NCBI GenBank assembly: GCA_937906285.1
Contig: CALCWL010000427.1
Coordinates: forward strand, 1-13,995
Source: an uncultured Rhodanobacter sp.
GTDB taxonomy: Bacteria > Pseudomonadota > Gammaproteobacteria > Xanthomonadales > Rhodanobacteraceae
Direction: 5' to 3'
DNA length: 13,995 nucleotides
Both the position numbers and the translations under genes were made by a program. This document shows positions 1 to 7,243 of this stretch, piece after piece. Numbering within the stretch: the first letter of the stretch is position 1; each line of letters begins with the position of its first letter. The notes beneath the pieces were generated by a model, which worked only from the letters and a program-made list of their open reading frames with translations, was not told the origin of the DNA and did not search any database.

Positions 1-266
1 GCTCCGAGGTGGTCGAGGGCGTGGTGGTGGAGAAGGGCAGCGTGATCGGCATGGGCGTGTTCCTCGGTCAGTCCACCCGCATCTACAACCGCGCCACCGG
101 CGAGGTCAGCTACGGCCGCGTGCCCGCCGGCAGCGTGGTGGTGGCCGGCAGCCTGCCGGCAAAGGACGGCAGCCACAGCCTGTACGCGGCGATCATCGTC
201 AAGCAGGTGGACGCGAAGACCCGCGGCAAGACCAGCATCAACGACTTGCTCAGGAGCGGCGAATGA
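1..266 (+). CDS. dapD: DapD C-terminal part, tetrahydrodipicolinate N-succinyltransferase (5' end outside window)
   Basis: This is the last 88 codons of 2,3,4,5-tetrahydropyridine-2,6-dicarboxylate N-succinyltransferase, which transfers succinyl from succinyl-CoA in the cytoplasmic lysine/diaminopimelate pathway. The reading frame is already open at the window edge (first full codons TCC GAG). The translation contains SEVVEGVVVEKGSVIGMGVF, GQSTRIYNRATGE, YGRVPAGSVVVAGSLP and VDAKTRGKTSINDLLR, which match the end of the E. coli enzyme almost residue for residue. The first part is the last turns of the left-handed beta-helix (hexapeptide repeats) and the last part is the C-terminal domain. The stop codon overlaps the start of the next gene (ATGA), so the two are probably translated together. 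dapE of the same pathway lies about 1.9 kb downstream on the same strand. The identification is firm; only the truncation by the window limits it. Confidence 0.96.
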   Translation, partial: SEVVEGVVVEKGSVIGMGVFLGQSTRIYNRATGEVSYGRVPAGSVVVAGSLPAKDGSHSLYAAIIVKQVDAKTRGKTSINDLLRSGE

Positions 267-619
267 ACCTCACCCTGTACGGCCTGCCCACCTGCGACAC
301 CTGCCGCAAGGCGCGCAACTGGCTGGCCCGCTTCGACGTGGCGCACGACTTCGTCGACTACCGCGCCAACCCGGTGCCGGCGGCCACGCTGAAGGACTGG
401 GCGGCGCAGCTCGGCGGCTGGGAAAAGCTGGTCAACAAGTCCTCCACCACCTGGCGCAACCTGCTGCCGCAGCGCAAGAACCCCGGCAGCGATCCGGAGT
501 GGACGCTGCTCCTGAAGGAATATCCCGCGCTGATCCGCCGCCCGGTGGTGGTGCAGGGCGACGGCACGGTGAGCGTGGGTTTCACCGACAACGGCTTCAA
601 GAAGCTGTTCGGGCGCTGA
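263..619 (+). CDS. ArsC/Spx-family thiol protein (YffB-like reductase)
   Basis: A 118-residue cytoplasmic protein of the ArsC/Spx/YffB family (thioredoxin fold). It begins with a strand (MNLTLYGLPTC) and has a CDTC motif at residues 11-14, the usual redox position in Spx and YffB proteins. The family hallmarks KARNWL (about 16-21), a conserved NKSSTTWR (about 58-65) and RRPVVV (about 92-97) are present. The length is that of the family. The start ATG overlaps the dapD stop (ATGA), and AGGAG at 252-256 is a good ribosome binding site. YffB-like proteins are often annotated as arsenate reductase, but a true arsenate role is unproven; a dapD-arsC-like-dapE grouping is, from memory, common in Xanthomonadales and argues for a housekeeping thiol role. 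Family assignment is firm and substrate is unknown. Confidence 0.9.
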   Translation: MNLTLYGLPTCDTCRKARNWLARFDVAHDFVDYRANPVPAATLKDWAAQLGGWEKLVNKSSTTWRNLLPQRKNPGSDPEWTLLLKEYPALIRRPVVVQGDGTVSVGFTDNGFKKLFGR

Positions 620-626
620 CGTGACG

Positions 627-1118
627 ATGCGCCTTTCGAAGATCGGCCTGGTGGCAACGATCGCGCTGTGGCTGGCATTGGTCGCGTTCGGCAACCTCAC
701 CGATTACGGCAGCAATCTGGCCTTCGTGCAGCACGTGCTGGCGATGGATTCGATCTTCCCCGACGCCACCATCCGCTACCGCGCGATCCACGCGCCGCTG
801 CTGCAGCACGCGGCGTACGTGCTGATCATCGCCGCCGAAACGCTGGCCGCCGTGCTGTGCAGCGTCGGTGCCTGGCGCATGTGGTGCGCGCGCCGCGCGT
901 CCGCGATGGCGTTCCGTCGCGCCGGACAGCTTGCCGTGGCCGGGCTCACCCTCGGCGTGCTGCTGTGGCTGGGCGGTTTCATGGCGATCGGCGGCGAGTG
1001 GTTCGGCATGTGGATGTCCCCGCAGTGGAACGGCCTGGCCAGCGCGTTCCGTTTCGTCGTGGTGCTGCTGCTGGCGCTGGTCTGGCTCGGCCAGCGCGAC
1101 GACGAGCTCGGGCATTGA
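627..1118 (+). CDS. DUF2165 family small integral membrane protein
   Basis: About 163 residues with four hydrophobic segments, roughly residues 6-22, 60-85, 103-122 and 137-157 counting from ATG 627. The signature GNLTDYGSNLAFVQHVLAMD after the first helix, followed by FPDATIRYRAI, is the hallmark of the DUF2165 family of predicted inner-membrane proteins. No biochemical function is established for the family, and I see no catalytic or metal site. It follows the ArsC-like gene by 7 bases and precedes the broken VIT1-like gene by 2 bases, so it is probably cotranscribed with dapD. A GTG at 621 (two codons upstream) is an alternative start; neither start has a strong Shine-Dalgarno sequence. 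The family call is good, the role unknown. Confidence 0.85.
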   Translation: MRLSKIGLVATIALWLALVAFGNLTDYGSNLAFVQHVLAMDSIFPDATIRYRAIHAPLLQHAAYVLIIAAETLAAVLCSVGAWRMWCARRASAMAFRRAGQLAVAGLTLGVLLWLGGFMAIGGEWFGMWMSPQWNGLASAFRFVVVLLLALVWLGQRDDELGH

Positions 1119-1120
1119 AG

Positions 1121-2079
1121 ATGACCCACGGTCGCAGCCGCCGCTTTCGCAACAATCTGCGCATCGAGCGCGACAACGCCGCGCTGTATGCGCGACTGGC
1201 CGAGCTGGCCGATGAGCCGCAACTGCAGCACGTCTACCGGCGCATCGCCGCGGGCGAGCGTCGCAACGCGCAGTTCTGGGAAGCGCATCTGCGCGAACTG
1301 GGTGAAGCCGTGCCGCCGCCGCGGATCGGCCTGCGCGTGCGGGCGCTGAGCTGGTTTGCGCAACACTTCGGCACCGAGTTCGTGATGCCGACCGTGGTGC
1401 GGCTGGAGCATGCCGACCACGACGCCACGCCGGTCGACCGCAGCGGCCATCGCGACCACTTTCCGATGCCGCGGGCGGGCGGGCCGCACGGGCTTCGCCA
1501 TCGCGCGCAGAGCGGCAACACCTTGCGCGCCGCCGTGCTCGGCGCCAACGACGGGCTGGTGTCCAACGTCAGCCTGGTGATGGGCATGGCCGGCGCGAGT
1601 TCTACCAGGCGCAGATCACCGAGCGCGCCGAACGCCTGGCGGTGGCCCCGGAAGATGGCCGCGAACATATCGCCGGCATCTATCGCGACAAGGGGCTGGA
1701 GCCGGCGGCCGCCGAACACCTCGCCGAACACGTGGCCGAAGCGCCGCGCGCGGCGCTGGACATGCTGGTGCGCGAGGATCTCGGCGTCGACCCGGCCGAA
1801 CTGGGCGGCTCGGCCTACGGCGCGGCGATCTCCTCGTTCTGCCTGTTCGCCTGCGGTGCGCTGTTTCCGGTGGCGCCGTATTTCTTTCTCGGCGGACAGG
1901 CGGCCCTGCTGGCCAGCGCCGGTTCCACCGCGGTCGGACTCGCTTTGATCGGCATCGGTACTTCGTTGTTCACCGGGCGCGGCATGCTCTTCTCGATCGC
2001 CCGGCAGTTCGCCATCACCAGCGTTGCGGCGGCGATCACCTTTGGCGTGGGGCATCTGCTGGGAGTCGCGCTGACCTAG
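1121..2079 (+). pseudogene. VIT1/CCC1-family metal transporter with N-terminal ferritin-like domain, disrupted by deletion and frameshift
   Basis: The gene starts at ATG 1121, two bases after the DUF2165 stop. Its N-terminal part looks like the rubrerythrin-like helical domain found in bacterial VIT1 proteins (RFRNNLRIERDNAALYARLA, then IAAGERRNAQFWEAHL, FGTEFVMPTVVRLEHADHD). The first transporter helix follows (SGNTLRAAVLGANDGLVSN, VSLVMGMAGA to about 1597). The homologous reading then jumps by one frame to REFYQAQITERAERLAVAPED and continues to the stop with recognisable C-terminal VIT1 membrane segments (GSAYGAAISSFCLFACGALF, VAPYFFLGGQ, LIGIGTSLFTGR, FAITSVAAAITFGVGHL). From memory of the family, about 35 residues containing the second membrane helix are missing at the jump. 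The segment 1425-1505 also looks shorter than usual. Intact relatives are Fe/Mn transporters of the membrane. A sequencing or assembly error is the alternative, but simple base miscalls cannot restore the missing helix. Confidence 0.8.
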
Positions 2080-2081
2080 CT

Positions 2082-2090
2082 TGGTATGCT
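2082..2090 (+). promoter_or_regulatory. Possible extended -10 promoter element for dapE
   Basis: The sequence TGGTATGCT fits the extended -10 form TGnTATnnT and lies directly after the stop of the broken transporter gene, 27-33 bases upstream of the dapE start candidates. No convincing -35 hexamer is seen at the usual spacing. It would let dapE be transcribed independently of the disrupted upstream gene. This is pattern matching only. Confidence 0.3.
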
Positions 2091-2122
2091 GCGCCATCGT
2101 CCGTCACGCCAAGCCCATGCCC

Positions 2123-3256
2123 ATGTCCGACGTCCTCGAACTCGCCTGCGACCTGATCCGCCGCCGTTCGGTGACGCCCGAGGATGCCGGCTGCCTGCCC
2201 TTGATCGCCGCGCGGCTGGAGCGCGCCGGCTTTCGCGTCGAACACCTGCGCTACGGCGAGGTGGACAACCTCTGGGCCACTCACGGAGGCGCCGGGTCGA
2301 CCCTGGTCTTCCTCGGCCATACTGACGTGGTGCCCAGCGGCCCGGAAGCTGCGTGGCAGAGCCCGCCATTCGGACCCACCATCCGTGATGGCCGTTTATA
2401 CGGCCGCGGCGCGGCGGACATGAAGGGTTCGGTGGCGGCGATGACGGTGGCGCTGGAGCAATTCGTGGCCGCGCACCCCGCTCATCGCGGCCGACTCGGC
2501 CTGCTGCTGACCAGCGACGAGGAAGGTCCGACCAATCTCGACGGGGTGCGCCGCGTGGTCGAGCATCTCCGCGGGCGCGGCGAGCGCATCGACTGGTGCG
2601 TGGTGGGCGAGCCCTCGGCGAAGGAAACACTCGGCGACCTGATTCGCGTCGGACGTCGCGGCTCGCTGTCGGGCACGCTCGTCGTGCGCGGCGTGCAAGG
2701 CCACGTGGCGTATCCCGAGAAGGCGCTCAACCCGATCCACGCGTTCGCCCCCGCCCTGGCCGAACTGGCCGCCGAGCGCTGGGACGAAGGCAACGACGAT
2801 TTTCCGCCCACCTCGTTCCAGGTCTCCAACCTCAACGCAGGCACCGGCGCCAACAACGTGATCCCCGGCGAACTCGTGGCGCTGATCAACTTCCGTTACT
2901 GCACCGCCAGCCGCGCCGACGACCTGCGCGCACGCACCGAGGCGATCCTGCAACGACATGGCCTGGACTTCGCGCTGGACTGGAACCTCTCCGGCGAACC
3001 GTTCCTCACGCCACCCGGCGGCGTCCTGCGCGAAACCGTGGTGGCGGTCTGCCGCGAACTGTGCGGCCTCGATCCCGAGCAAAGCACCGGCGGCGGCACG
3101 TCGGACGGCCGCTTCATCGCGCCGCTCGGCGCCGAGGTGGTGGAGCTTGGCCCGGTCAACGCCACCATCCACAAGGTGGACGAGTGCGTGACGGTCGCGG
3201 AGCTGGAAAAGCTGCCAGCGCTGTATCGGGCGGTGTGCGAGCGGTTGCTGGGGTAG
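2123..3256 (+). CDS. dapE: Succinyl-diaminopimelate desuccinylase
   Basis: A 377-residue M20-family zinc peptidase that hydrolyses N-succinyl-LL-diaminopimelate to LL-diaminopimelate and succinate in cytoplasmic lysine and cell-wall synthesis. All metal and catalytic residues are visible: H66 in LGHTDVVP, D99 in GRGAADMKG, the catalytic/ligand pair E133-E134 in TSDEEGPT, E163 in VVGEPSA, and H350 in NATIHKVDE. The lid/dimerisation domain lies between (about residues 175-290, with GVQGHVAYP and NVIPGE). Length is normal (E. coli about 375). I chose ATG 2123 because it gives MSDVLELACDLIRRRSVTP, aligning with the usual N-terminus; ATG 2117 two codons upstream is equally possible, and no clear Shine-Dalgarno decides. 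It lies on the plus strand and converges on the nos operon, whose last gene ends 56 bases away. Confidence 0.96.
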   Translation: MSDVLELACDLIRRRSVTPEDAGCLPLIAARLERAGFRVEHLRYGEVDNLWATHGGAGSTLVFLGHTDVVPSGPEAAWQSPPFGPTIRDGRLYGRGAADMKGSVAAMTVALEQFVAAHPAHRGRLGLLLTSDEEGPTNLDGVRRVVEHLRGRGERIDWCVVGEPSAKETLGDLIRVGRRGSLSGTLVVRGVQGHVAYPEKALNPIHAFAPALAELAAERWDEGNDDFPPTSFQVSNLNAGTGANNVIPGELVALINFRYCTASRADDLRARTEAILQRHGLDFALDWNLSGEPFLTPPGGVLRETVVAVCRELCGLDPEQSTGGGTSDGRFIAPLGAEVVELGPVNATIHKVDECVTVAELEKLPALYRAVCERLLG

Positions 3257-3264
3257 TTGCCAAA

Positions 3265-3289
3265 GGCGCGGGAAGCGGATCACCGCGCC
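3265..3289. terminator. Candidate bidirectional terminator hairpin between dapE and tatA
   Basis: The 56-base gap between two convergent genes holds a perfect 7-bp stem, GGCGCGG (3265-3271) and CCGCGCC (3283-3289), with an 11-base loop. On the minus strand it is followed by CTTTGG, a very short T stretch; on the plus strand there is no T run. Position between convergent gene ends supports a terminator role for the nos operon (and possibly dapE), but the missing U-tract keeps confidence modest. Confidence 0.45.
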
Positions 3290-3312
3290 AACATAAGCCA
3301 CTCTTGATCCTG

Positions 3313-3504
3313 TCAGAGCAGATCTTTGGCCGACGTGCGTTGTTCCCCGGCCTCGTCCGGCTGGCCGCCCTTGAGTCCCTTGCGGAAATCGGCGATGGCG
3401 CCGCCGAGGTCGCGGCCGACGTTGCGCAGCTTGCCGGTGCCGAACACCAGCAGTACCAGCACGAGCAGCACGATCCAGTGCGAAAAGCTGTTCAGTCCGA
3501 GCAT
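3313..3504 (-). CDS. tatA: TatA/TatE-family twin-arginine translocase subunit in the nos operon
   Basis: A 63-residue single-span membrane protein of the Tat export system, which moves folded cofactor-containing proteins across the inner membrane. It has one N-terminal hydrophobic helix (SFSHWIVLLVLVLLVFG, about residues 6-22), the FG hinge (FGTGKL), an amphipathic helix (RNVGRDLGGAIADFRKGLKG) and a charged tail, as in TatA/E. It is the last gene of the nos operon, matching the nosRZDFYL-tatE order known in Pseudomonas stutzeri. It likely helps export the Tat substrate NosZ encoded upstream. I chose ATG 3504 because AGGA stands about 8 bases upstream; ATG 3522, which overlaps the nosL stop as ATGA and adds six residues, is a serious alternative. 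No TatB/TatC is nearby, so it must work with a complex encoded elsewhere. Confidence 0.9.
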   Translation of the reverse strand: MLGLNSFSHWIVLLVLVLLVFGTGKLRNVGRDLGGAIADFRKGLKGGQPDEAGEQRTSAKDLL

Positions 3505-3518
3505 GGTGCGGATTCCTG

Positions 3519-4151
3519 TCATGGATGGGGGCGGGGATGCGCCGGCGAAGGCGCGGCTTGCGGATGGCTCGAAAGGCCGAGCGACGGCGTGGGCGCGGCG
3601 AGGCATTGCAGCGTGCCGTGCGCGCCGATGGCCCGGGCGGGGCAGCGGTAGTCCAGCGTGGCCACTAGTGTGGGCGTGATCTCGGCAAAGCCGAGCACGG
3701 CGCCGCCATGTTCGTGCACGAAGGCTTCGGCGACGGTGCGGCTGGCGAACGGCGCCAGGGTCGGTCCCATCGAACCGGCCAGCGGCTGCCAGGCCACGTA
3801 GGAGGCGGTGCGTGCGTCGGTGAAGCTGGCGGCGGCGTGGGCGGGTTGCTGCCAGTCGATGCGCGCGCTGTCCTGCACGTACAGCTCCTGCAGCGCGGCC
3901 TGGTTCTCCGGCTGCAGCACGTAGGCAAAGAAGTCGCGGGTGGAATCGAACACCAGCGGCTTGGTGCGTCCGCTTACCCAGGCTTCCGCGCGCGGGCCGG
4001 GCGAGCCGTCCAGGTACATGCCGCACACGGCGCAGGCGTCGTCCGGGTGGGTGTCGACCGCGTGCTGGGCGGGTGCGTGGCCACCGCCGCAGCCGGCGAG
4101 CAGGGCCAGCGCCAGGACCAGCGCGGCCGGGCGGGTGCAGTGGATGCGCAT
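3519..4151 (-). CDS. nosL: NosL copper-binding lipoprotein, nitrous oxide reductase accessory protein
   Basis: A 210-residue predicted periplasmic outer- or inner-membrane lipoprotein that delivers Cu(I) for assembly of the NosZ copper centres. It has a lipoprotein signal ending in LLAGC, with the lipidated cysteine at residue 21, and the family hallmark CAVCGM at residues 40-45. Typical NosL segments follow, including RTKPLVFDSTRDFFAYVL and AEAFVHEHGGAVLGFAEITP. The C-terminal 20 residues or so are rich in proline with three histidines, an extension that may be variable in the family. The ATG is preceded by a strong Shine-Dalgarno GAGGAGA that overlaps the nosY stop. nosY ends 10 bases upstream and the tatA start follows at once. 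NosL is a standard member of nos clusters, so the call is firm. Confidence 0.94.
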   Translation of the reverse strand: MRIHCTRPAALVLALALLAGCGGGHAPAQHAVDTHPDDACAVCGMYLDGSPGPRAEAWVSGRTKPLVFDSTRDFFAYVLQPENQAALQELYVQDSARIDWQQPAHAAASFTDARTASYVAWQPLAGSMGPTLAPFASRTVAEAFVHEHGGAVLGFAEITPTLVATLDYRCPARAIGAHGTLQCLAAPTPSLGLSSHPQAAPSPAHPRPHP

Positions 4152-4161
4152 GCGATTCTCC

Positions 4162-4995
4162 TCAGACTTCCTTGCGCCGGAACGCGAACAGCGCCCACGC
4201 GAACGGCAGCACTGCCCAGGCCAGCATCACCAGGCCCAGCAGCAGCGGCGAATAGTCGTGGTGGGCGGTCATGCCGGTGAGCAGGTCGTTGCCGGCACCG
4301 TCGCCCAGCGCGGTGAGGTTGACCAGGCGGAACACGTCGACCGGGTTGAGCAGCAGCAGGTACGGATACACCGCCCGCTCCACCGGGTTGCCGCCACTGA
4401 CCACCAGCAGCGCCAGCAGCGCGAGGTCGAACAGCACCACGCTGGCGAGCCAGCCGATCAGCGCCAGGCCGGCGGCGCGCGACTTGTCGGCAGTCTGCAC
4501 GCTGATCAGGCAGGCCAGCCCGACGAAGCAGGCGCCCAGCAGCGAGGCGCTGAGGATGAAGCGGCCGATGTGCAGCCACGCCTGCAGCGTCTGCGCGGGC
4601 GGCTGCATCCACTGCATGATCGCCACCGCCAGGCCGAAGCCGGCCAGCGTGGCGGCGGCCAGCGCGCCGCAGTGGCCGAGGAACTTGCCGGCCACCAGCT
4701 GGCCGCGCGAGAGCGGGTAGCTCAGCATCAGCAGCAGGGTGCCGTCGTCGCGCTCGCCGACGATGGCGTCGTAGGCGATCAGCAGGCCGATCAGCGGGAT
4801 CACGAAGGCGCCCAGCGTGGTCAGGCTGGCCAGCGTGGCGTCGAACGAGGTGAAGCCCACGCGGCCGGCGGCGGCGCTGCCGAACCAGGCAATGCCCAGC
4901 GCCAGCAATGCGAACAGGATGGTCAGCGCGACCGTCCAGCGGTTGCGGAAGTCGTCGCGGAACTCTTTCCCGGCGACGGTCAGCACGGTGTTCAT
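4162..4995 (-). CDS. nosY: NosY, permease subunit of the NosDFY ABC transporter
   Basis: A 277-residue ABC-2-type inner-membrane permease with about six hydrophobic spans, roughly residues 21-40, 57-78, 108-129, 145-166, 174-200 and 250-272. The conserved cytoplasmic coupling motif region IVGERDDGTLLLMLSYPLSR (about 78-97) is typical of NosY. It pairs with the ATPase NosF and periplasmic NosD in the complex needed to build the copper-sulfide CuZ site of NosZ. The start ATG overlaps the nosF stop by 4 bases (ATGA), indicating translational coupling. The order nosD-F-Y-L is the conserved one. Nothing abnormal is seen. Confidence 0.95.
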   Translation of the reverse strand: MNTVLTVAGKEFRDDFRNRWTVALTILFALLALGIAWFGSAAAGRVGFTSFDATLASLTTLGAFVIPLIGLLIAYDAIVGERDDGTLLLMLSYPLSRGQLVAGKFLGHCGALAAATLAGFGLAVAIMQWMQPPAQTLQAWLHIGRFILSASLLGACFVGLACLISVQTADKSRAAGLALIGWLASVVLFDLALLALLVVSGGNPVERAVYPYLLLLNPVDVFRLVNLTALGDGAGNDLLTGMTAHHDYSPLLLGLVMLAWAVLPFAWALFAFRRKEV

Positions 4996-5921
4996 GCGCA
5001 GGCCTCCGCCATGCTGTGCTGGCCGGCGCCCAGCCAGTCGTAGAGCTGCGCCAGGGTAGGTTCGCGCACGTCGAGGTCGGCCACCGCGGGGTCGGCGAGC
5101 AGTTCACGCAGCACCGGCAGCTTGCCGGCGCGCGGCACCTGCAGTTCCAGCAGGCCGTCCGGGCGCAGCAGGGCAGGCAGGCCGCGCGCGTCCAGCCGGA
5201 CCAGCAGCCCGCTGGCGGCGTCCTCGCGCGGGCGCAGCAGCAGGCGCGCGGGCAGCGCGGCCTGTTCGCCCAGCGCGTCGAGGCTGCCGGCGGCGAGCAG
5301 GCGGCCCTGGCGCAGGATCAGCGCGCCGTCGATGTGCGGCTCCAGCTCGGCCAGCAGGTGCGAGGAGAGCAGCACGCTGCGCCCGTCCGCGCGCAGCTCG
5401 CCGACGATGCGGTACAGCTCGCGCGATGCCTGCGGGTCGAGCCCGGTGGTCGGCTCGTCCAGCAGCACCAGTTCCGGCGAGCCCAGCAATGCCTGGGCCA
5501 GGCCGAGGCGCTGGCGCATGCCTTTGGAATAGGTGCCGATGCGCCGGTCGGCGGCGTGCGCCAGGCCCACGCGCTCCAGCAGCGCCGTGACCTGGCCGCG
5601 CGGCGCCTGCTTCAGCCGGGCCAGGTAGTCGAGCAGTTCGCGCCCGCTGAGGCTGGCGTAGAAGGTGGCGTTCTCGGGCAGGTAGCCGATGCGCCGGCGC
5701 AGCGCGTGCGCGCGCCACGGCGACTGGCCGAGCACCTCGAGGCGGCCGCCGCTGGGCGCGATCAGACCCAGAATGAGCTTGATCAGGGTGGACTTGCCGG
5801 CGCCGTTGTGGCCGAGCAGGCCGATCACCCGGCCGCGCGGCACGCAGGCGCTGATGCCGTCGAGCGCGGCGAGCGCGCCGTAGCGCTTCGCCAGCGCCTC
5901 GAATTCAATCGCGTGGTTCAT
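4992..5921 (-). CDS. nosF: NosF, ATP-binding subunit of the NosDFY ABC transporter
   Basis: A 309-residue cytoplasmic ABC ATPase. Walker A is GHNGAGKST (residues 37-45), the Q-loop region is replaced by the YLPENATFY segment (80-88) as usual in NosF, the signature is YSKGMRQRL (131-139), Walker B is LVLLDEP (151-157) and the switch histidine is H188 in LLSSH. The C-terminal about 90 residues form an accessory domain seen in this subfamily. It energises NosY/NosD during maturation of the NosZ CuZ centre. Its start lies inside the end of nosD (17-base overlap) and its stop overlaps the nosY start, so it sits in a tightly coupled block. The alternative of a generic ABC-2 ATPase is made unlikely by the context. 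Confidence 0.95.
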   Translation of the reverse strand: MNHAIEFEALAKRYGALAALDGISACVPRGRVIGLLGHNGAGKSTLIKLILGLIAPSGGRLEVLGQSPWRAHALRRRIGYLPENATFYASLSGRELLDYLARLKQAPRGQVTALLERVGLAHAADRRIGTYSKGMRQRLGLAQALLGSPELVLLDEPTTGLDPQASRELYRIVGELRADGRSVLLSSHLLAELEPHIDGALILRQGRLLAAGSLDALGEQAALPARLLLRPREDAASGLLVRLDARGLPALLRPDGLLELQVPRAGKLPVLRELLADPAVADLDVREPTLAQLYDWLGAGQHSMAEACA

Positions 5922-7191
5922 GGTCGGGCCGGAAGGAGGAGGGGGCTTGCATCAGCGGGCGGCTGTCCTGCACCGACGGCGGCGTGAACACCGGGAACGC
6001 GCGCTGCACGTAGCGCAGCAGCAGCACCGAGGGGCTGGACATCAGGTTGCGTGCGGAGGGGTATTTCCACAGCAGCACGTCGACGCCGTCGTTGGGACGG
6101 AACGGCACGTCGCCGATGCCGTCGGCGTCCAGGTCCCAGCCGAGGTAGTCGCTCCAGAAATTGCCGCGGCCGTGCGCCGACCACTCCTGGGCGAGGTTCT
6201 GCACGTATTTCACCTGGATGCGGTTGTCCACGAAGCGGTTGCGCCACAGGCGGTTGTTCTCCGAGCCGGCGGTGACGTGGATGCCGATCTGCGAGTCGGC
6301 GACGAGGTTGTCGTGGAAGTCGTTGAACTGCGACAGGTAGACGAACAGGCCCTTGCCCTCGGTGCCCTCGACGGTGCCGCCGGCGTCGTCGCGCTGGCCG
6401 TCGATGCGGTGCACGCGGTTGCCGGCGATCTCGCTGTGCGCGATGTAGTTGAGCAGGAAGCCGTAGGACTGCTCGTCCTCGGAACTGTTGCCGATCACCT
6501 TCAGGTGGTGCGAGGACATCAGCGCGTAGCCGGCCAGGTTGCCGCGGCTGACGTTGTCCAGCAGCAGGTTGTCCTGCGAATACATGTAGTGGATGCCGTA
6601 GCGCACGCCGTGCACCACGTTGCGCGCGATGGTGTTGTGCGGGCTGACGTAGACGTAGATGCCGTCGCGCGAGTCGGCCACGTCGTTGCCCTCGATGGTG
6701 CAGCCGGTGTCGTTCCACAGGTGGATGCCGTCGCCGCGGTCGGCCACGCGCAGCGAGCGCATGCCGCGGATCACGTTGTGCGCCACGCGCACGTTGGCGG
6801 CGCCGTCGAGGTAGACGCCGAACAGGCTTTCCTCGATGCGGTTGCCTTCGAGCGTGACCTCGCGCGCCCGGCGCTCGACGAAGATGCCGGCGTTCATCGC
6901 GGTGAGGTCGGTGCCGCTGCGGCGCACGGTGAGGCCGCGCACGGTGACGTTGGCGGCGGCGATGCGCACGACGTCGCCCGAGCCGCCGCCATCGAGGATC
7001 GCGCCGGGCTCACCGAGCAGGGTGACGGGTTTGTCCAGCTTGAGGTGCACCGCGTGCACGCCGGCCGGCACGCGGACGGTGGCGCCCGGCGCCGCGTCGG
7101 CCACGGCCTGTTCCAGCGGCTGGCGCGCATGCGCCGGCAGCGCCGGCGACAGCGCCAGCAGCAGGGCCGCAAGGATGCGAAGCATGTTCAT
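5905..7191 (-). CDS. nosD: NosD, periplasmic beta-helix copper/sulfur-centre assembly protein
   Basis: A 428-residue periplasmic protein with an N-terminal Sec signal (MLRILAALLLALSPALPAHA, cleavage about residue 22). The rest is a right-handed parallel beta-helix of the CASH/NosD type: successive short repeats with the pattern N-x-I/V (EGNRIEES, VAHNVIRGM, EGNDVADS, ARNVVHGV, NLLLDNVSRGN, AGNRVHRI, HDNLVADS, WRNRFVDN). The NosD-specific segments DGIYVYVSPHNTIARNVV and QVKYVQNLAQEWS, GNFWSDYLGWDLDADGIGD are present near the C-terminus. It works with NosF and NosY in supplying sulfur and/or copper for CuZ. Its 3' end overlaps nosF by 17 bases. The start ATG 7191 follows nosZ by 52 bases containing a strong hairpin; no clear Shine-Dalgarno is visible, and ATG 7185 is a possible alternative. 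Confidence 0.94.
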   Translation of the reverse strand: MNMLRILAALLLALSPALPAHARQPLEQAVADAAPGATVRVPAGVHAVHLKLDKPVTLLGEPGAILDGGGSGDVVRIAAANVTVRGLTVRRSGTDLTAMNAGIFVERRAREVTLEGNRIEESLFGVYLDGAANVRVAHNVIRGMRSLRVADRGDGIHLWNDTGCTIEGNDVADSRDGIYVYVSPHNTIARNVVHGVRYGIHYMYSQDNLLLDNVSRGNLAGYALMSSHHLKVIGNSSEDEQSYGFLLNYIAHSEIAGNRVHRIDGQRDDAGGTVEGTEGKGLFVYLSQFNDFHDNLVADSQIGIHVTAGSENNRLWRNRFVDNRIQVKYVQNLAQEWSAHGRGNFWSDYLGWDLDADGIGDVPFRPNDGVDVLLWKYPSARNLMSSPSVLLLRYVQRAFPVFTPPSVQDSRPLMQAPSSFRPDHEPRD

Positions 7192-7207
7192 GGCAGCGGA
7201 AGACCCG

Positions 7208-7238
7208 GCCGTGCCGCCGCGTGGTGCGGCGGCACGGC
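7208..7238 (-). promoter_or_regulatory. Strong intercistronic hairpin between nosZ and nosD
   Basis: A perfect 13-bp inverted repeat, GCCGTGCCGCCGC at 7208-7220 and its complement at 7226-7238, with a 5-base loop, begins 5 bases after the nosZ stop. There is no T-run after it in the direction of transcription, so it is not a classic intrinsic terminator. Such a hairpin at the end of a highly expressed gene could protect the nosZ transcript end from exonucleases or partly attenuate nosDFYL expression. The structure is seen directly; its role is inferred. Confidence 0.65.
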
Positions 7239-7243
7239 GCGGC

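Noticed and set aside
1560..1640. Programmed ribosomal frameshift in the VIT1-like gene
   Set aside because: No slippery sequence or following structure is seen, and a frameshift would not restore the missing membrane helix.
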